Below, piece by piece: positions 5,387-5,629 of a stretch of DNA of 5,629 bases (within the stretch, counting starts at the first letter, position 1; the number at the start of each line of letters is the position of its first letter). Made by a program: the position numbers and the translations under genes. A model generated the notes under the pieces. The model ran no database searches. It was not told the DNA's origin and was given only the letters and a program-made list of their open reading frames with translations. Source of the stretch: an uncultured Sphingomonadales bacterium (GTDB lineage: Bacteria; Pseudomonadota; Alphaproteobacteria; Sphingomonadales; Sphingomonadaceae); assembly GCA_903958285.1 (NCBI GenBank), contig CAJBSR010000064.1, positions 1-5,629 on the forward strand, in the 5' to 3' direction.

Positions 5387-5629
5387 CGTGGGGCTCCCTG
5401 TGTTGCAGCAGCGGCAGGCGGTTCGGGCGCCTTTCGTGCAGCGGCGGGAAGCGGCAGATACGGCACGACGCCCGGGGTTTCGACAATCGTCTTGTCCAGC
5501 TTGCCCAACACCTGCTCCATCGTTTCATAATACATGCGGCGGCGTGTGACGCCTGGCGCAAGCCGATACTGCTCATAAACCTTATCGAAGGACTGCGCCT
5601 CACCCAACGCGCGCTGCGTGACCTGTTGC
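5383..5629 (-). CDS. hflK: HflK, SPFH-domain modulator of FtsH (partial, C-terminal end only)
   Basis: Only the last 81 codons are in the window; the gene enters from the right edge and ends with TGA at 5383-5385, overlapping the hflC ATG by 4 nt. The visible part begins QQVTQRALGEAQSFDKVYEQYR, with the end of the coiled coil. Then comes APGVTRRRMYYETMEQVLGKLDKTIV, which matches the diagnostic HflK C-terminal motif (APEITRERLYIETMEKVL type in E. coli). A Pro/Ala-rich low-complexity tail closes the protein, as is common in HflK. Partner identity is confirmed by the adjoining hflC. The membrane anchor, SPFH domain and operon promoter lie outside the window. Confidence 0.93.
   Translation of the reverse strand, partial: QQVTQRALGEAQSFDKVYEQYRLAPGVTRRRMYYETMEQVLGKLDKTIVETPGVVPYLPLPAAARKAPEPPAAAATQGAPR

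Overview
The window is GC-rich, densely packed chromosomal DNA. It reads as an alphaproteobacterium, most likely a sphingomonad (Sphingomonadales). The basis is the hflK-hflC-degP gene order, the style of the DegP and HflC proteins, and a GAAC/GTTC dispersed-repeat style common in that group. The genus is inferred from protein flavour, not proven. Every confidently called gene is a conserved housekeeping or envelope-quality-control gene. I see no phage, transposase, CRISPR, toxin-antitoxin, tRNA or rRNA feature, and no sign of a novel multi-gene system.

Layout, left to right. Bases 1-105 hold no gene I can support. A 3-hydroxybutyrate dehydrogenase gene (bdhA, minus, 106-891) is transcribed leftward. 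An 86-nt divergent intergenic region (892-977) separates it from a rightward pair: a membrane-anchored neutral zinc metallopeptidase of the YpfJ family (978-1889), then an S66 LD-carboxypeptidase (1901-2719, probable TTG start), 11 nt apart and probably co-transcribed. A convergent intergenic region (2720-2898) carries a paired-hairpin dispersed repeat (2732-2816) and a strong rho-independent terminator (2843-2874) for the leftward operon. That operon, read right to left, is hflK (partial, 3' end only), hflC (4-nt ATGA overlap with hflK) and degP/htrA (GTG start), with a 106-nt gap between hflC and degP.

Function. HflK and HflC form the SPFH membrane complex that surrounds and modulates the FtsH protease. 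DegP is the periplasmic serine protease/chaperone. Together they make an envelope protein quality-control operon. The YpfJ-type metallopeptidase and the LD-carboxypeptidase also point to the envelope (membrane proteolysis and murein peptide trimming). BdhA interconverts D-3-hydroxybutyrate and acetoacetate in polyhydroxybutyrate/ketone-body metabolism.

The most interesting non-coding structure is in the hflC-degP gap: a perfect 10-bp inverted repeat with a 4-nt centre (4497-4520) that overlaps a GTTC-N7-GTTC direct repeat (4489-4503). The direct repeat has the form of the alphaproteobacterial LexA box. This raises the possibility of separate regulation of degP, or of an mRNA-processing hairpin.
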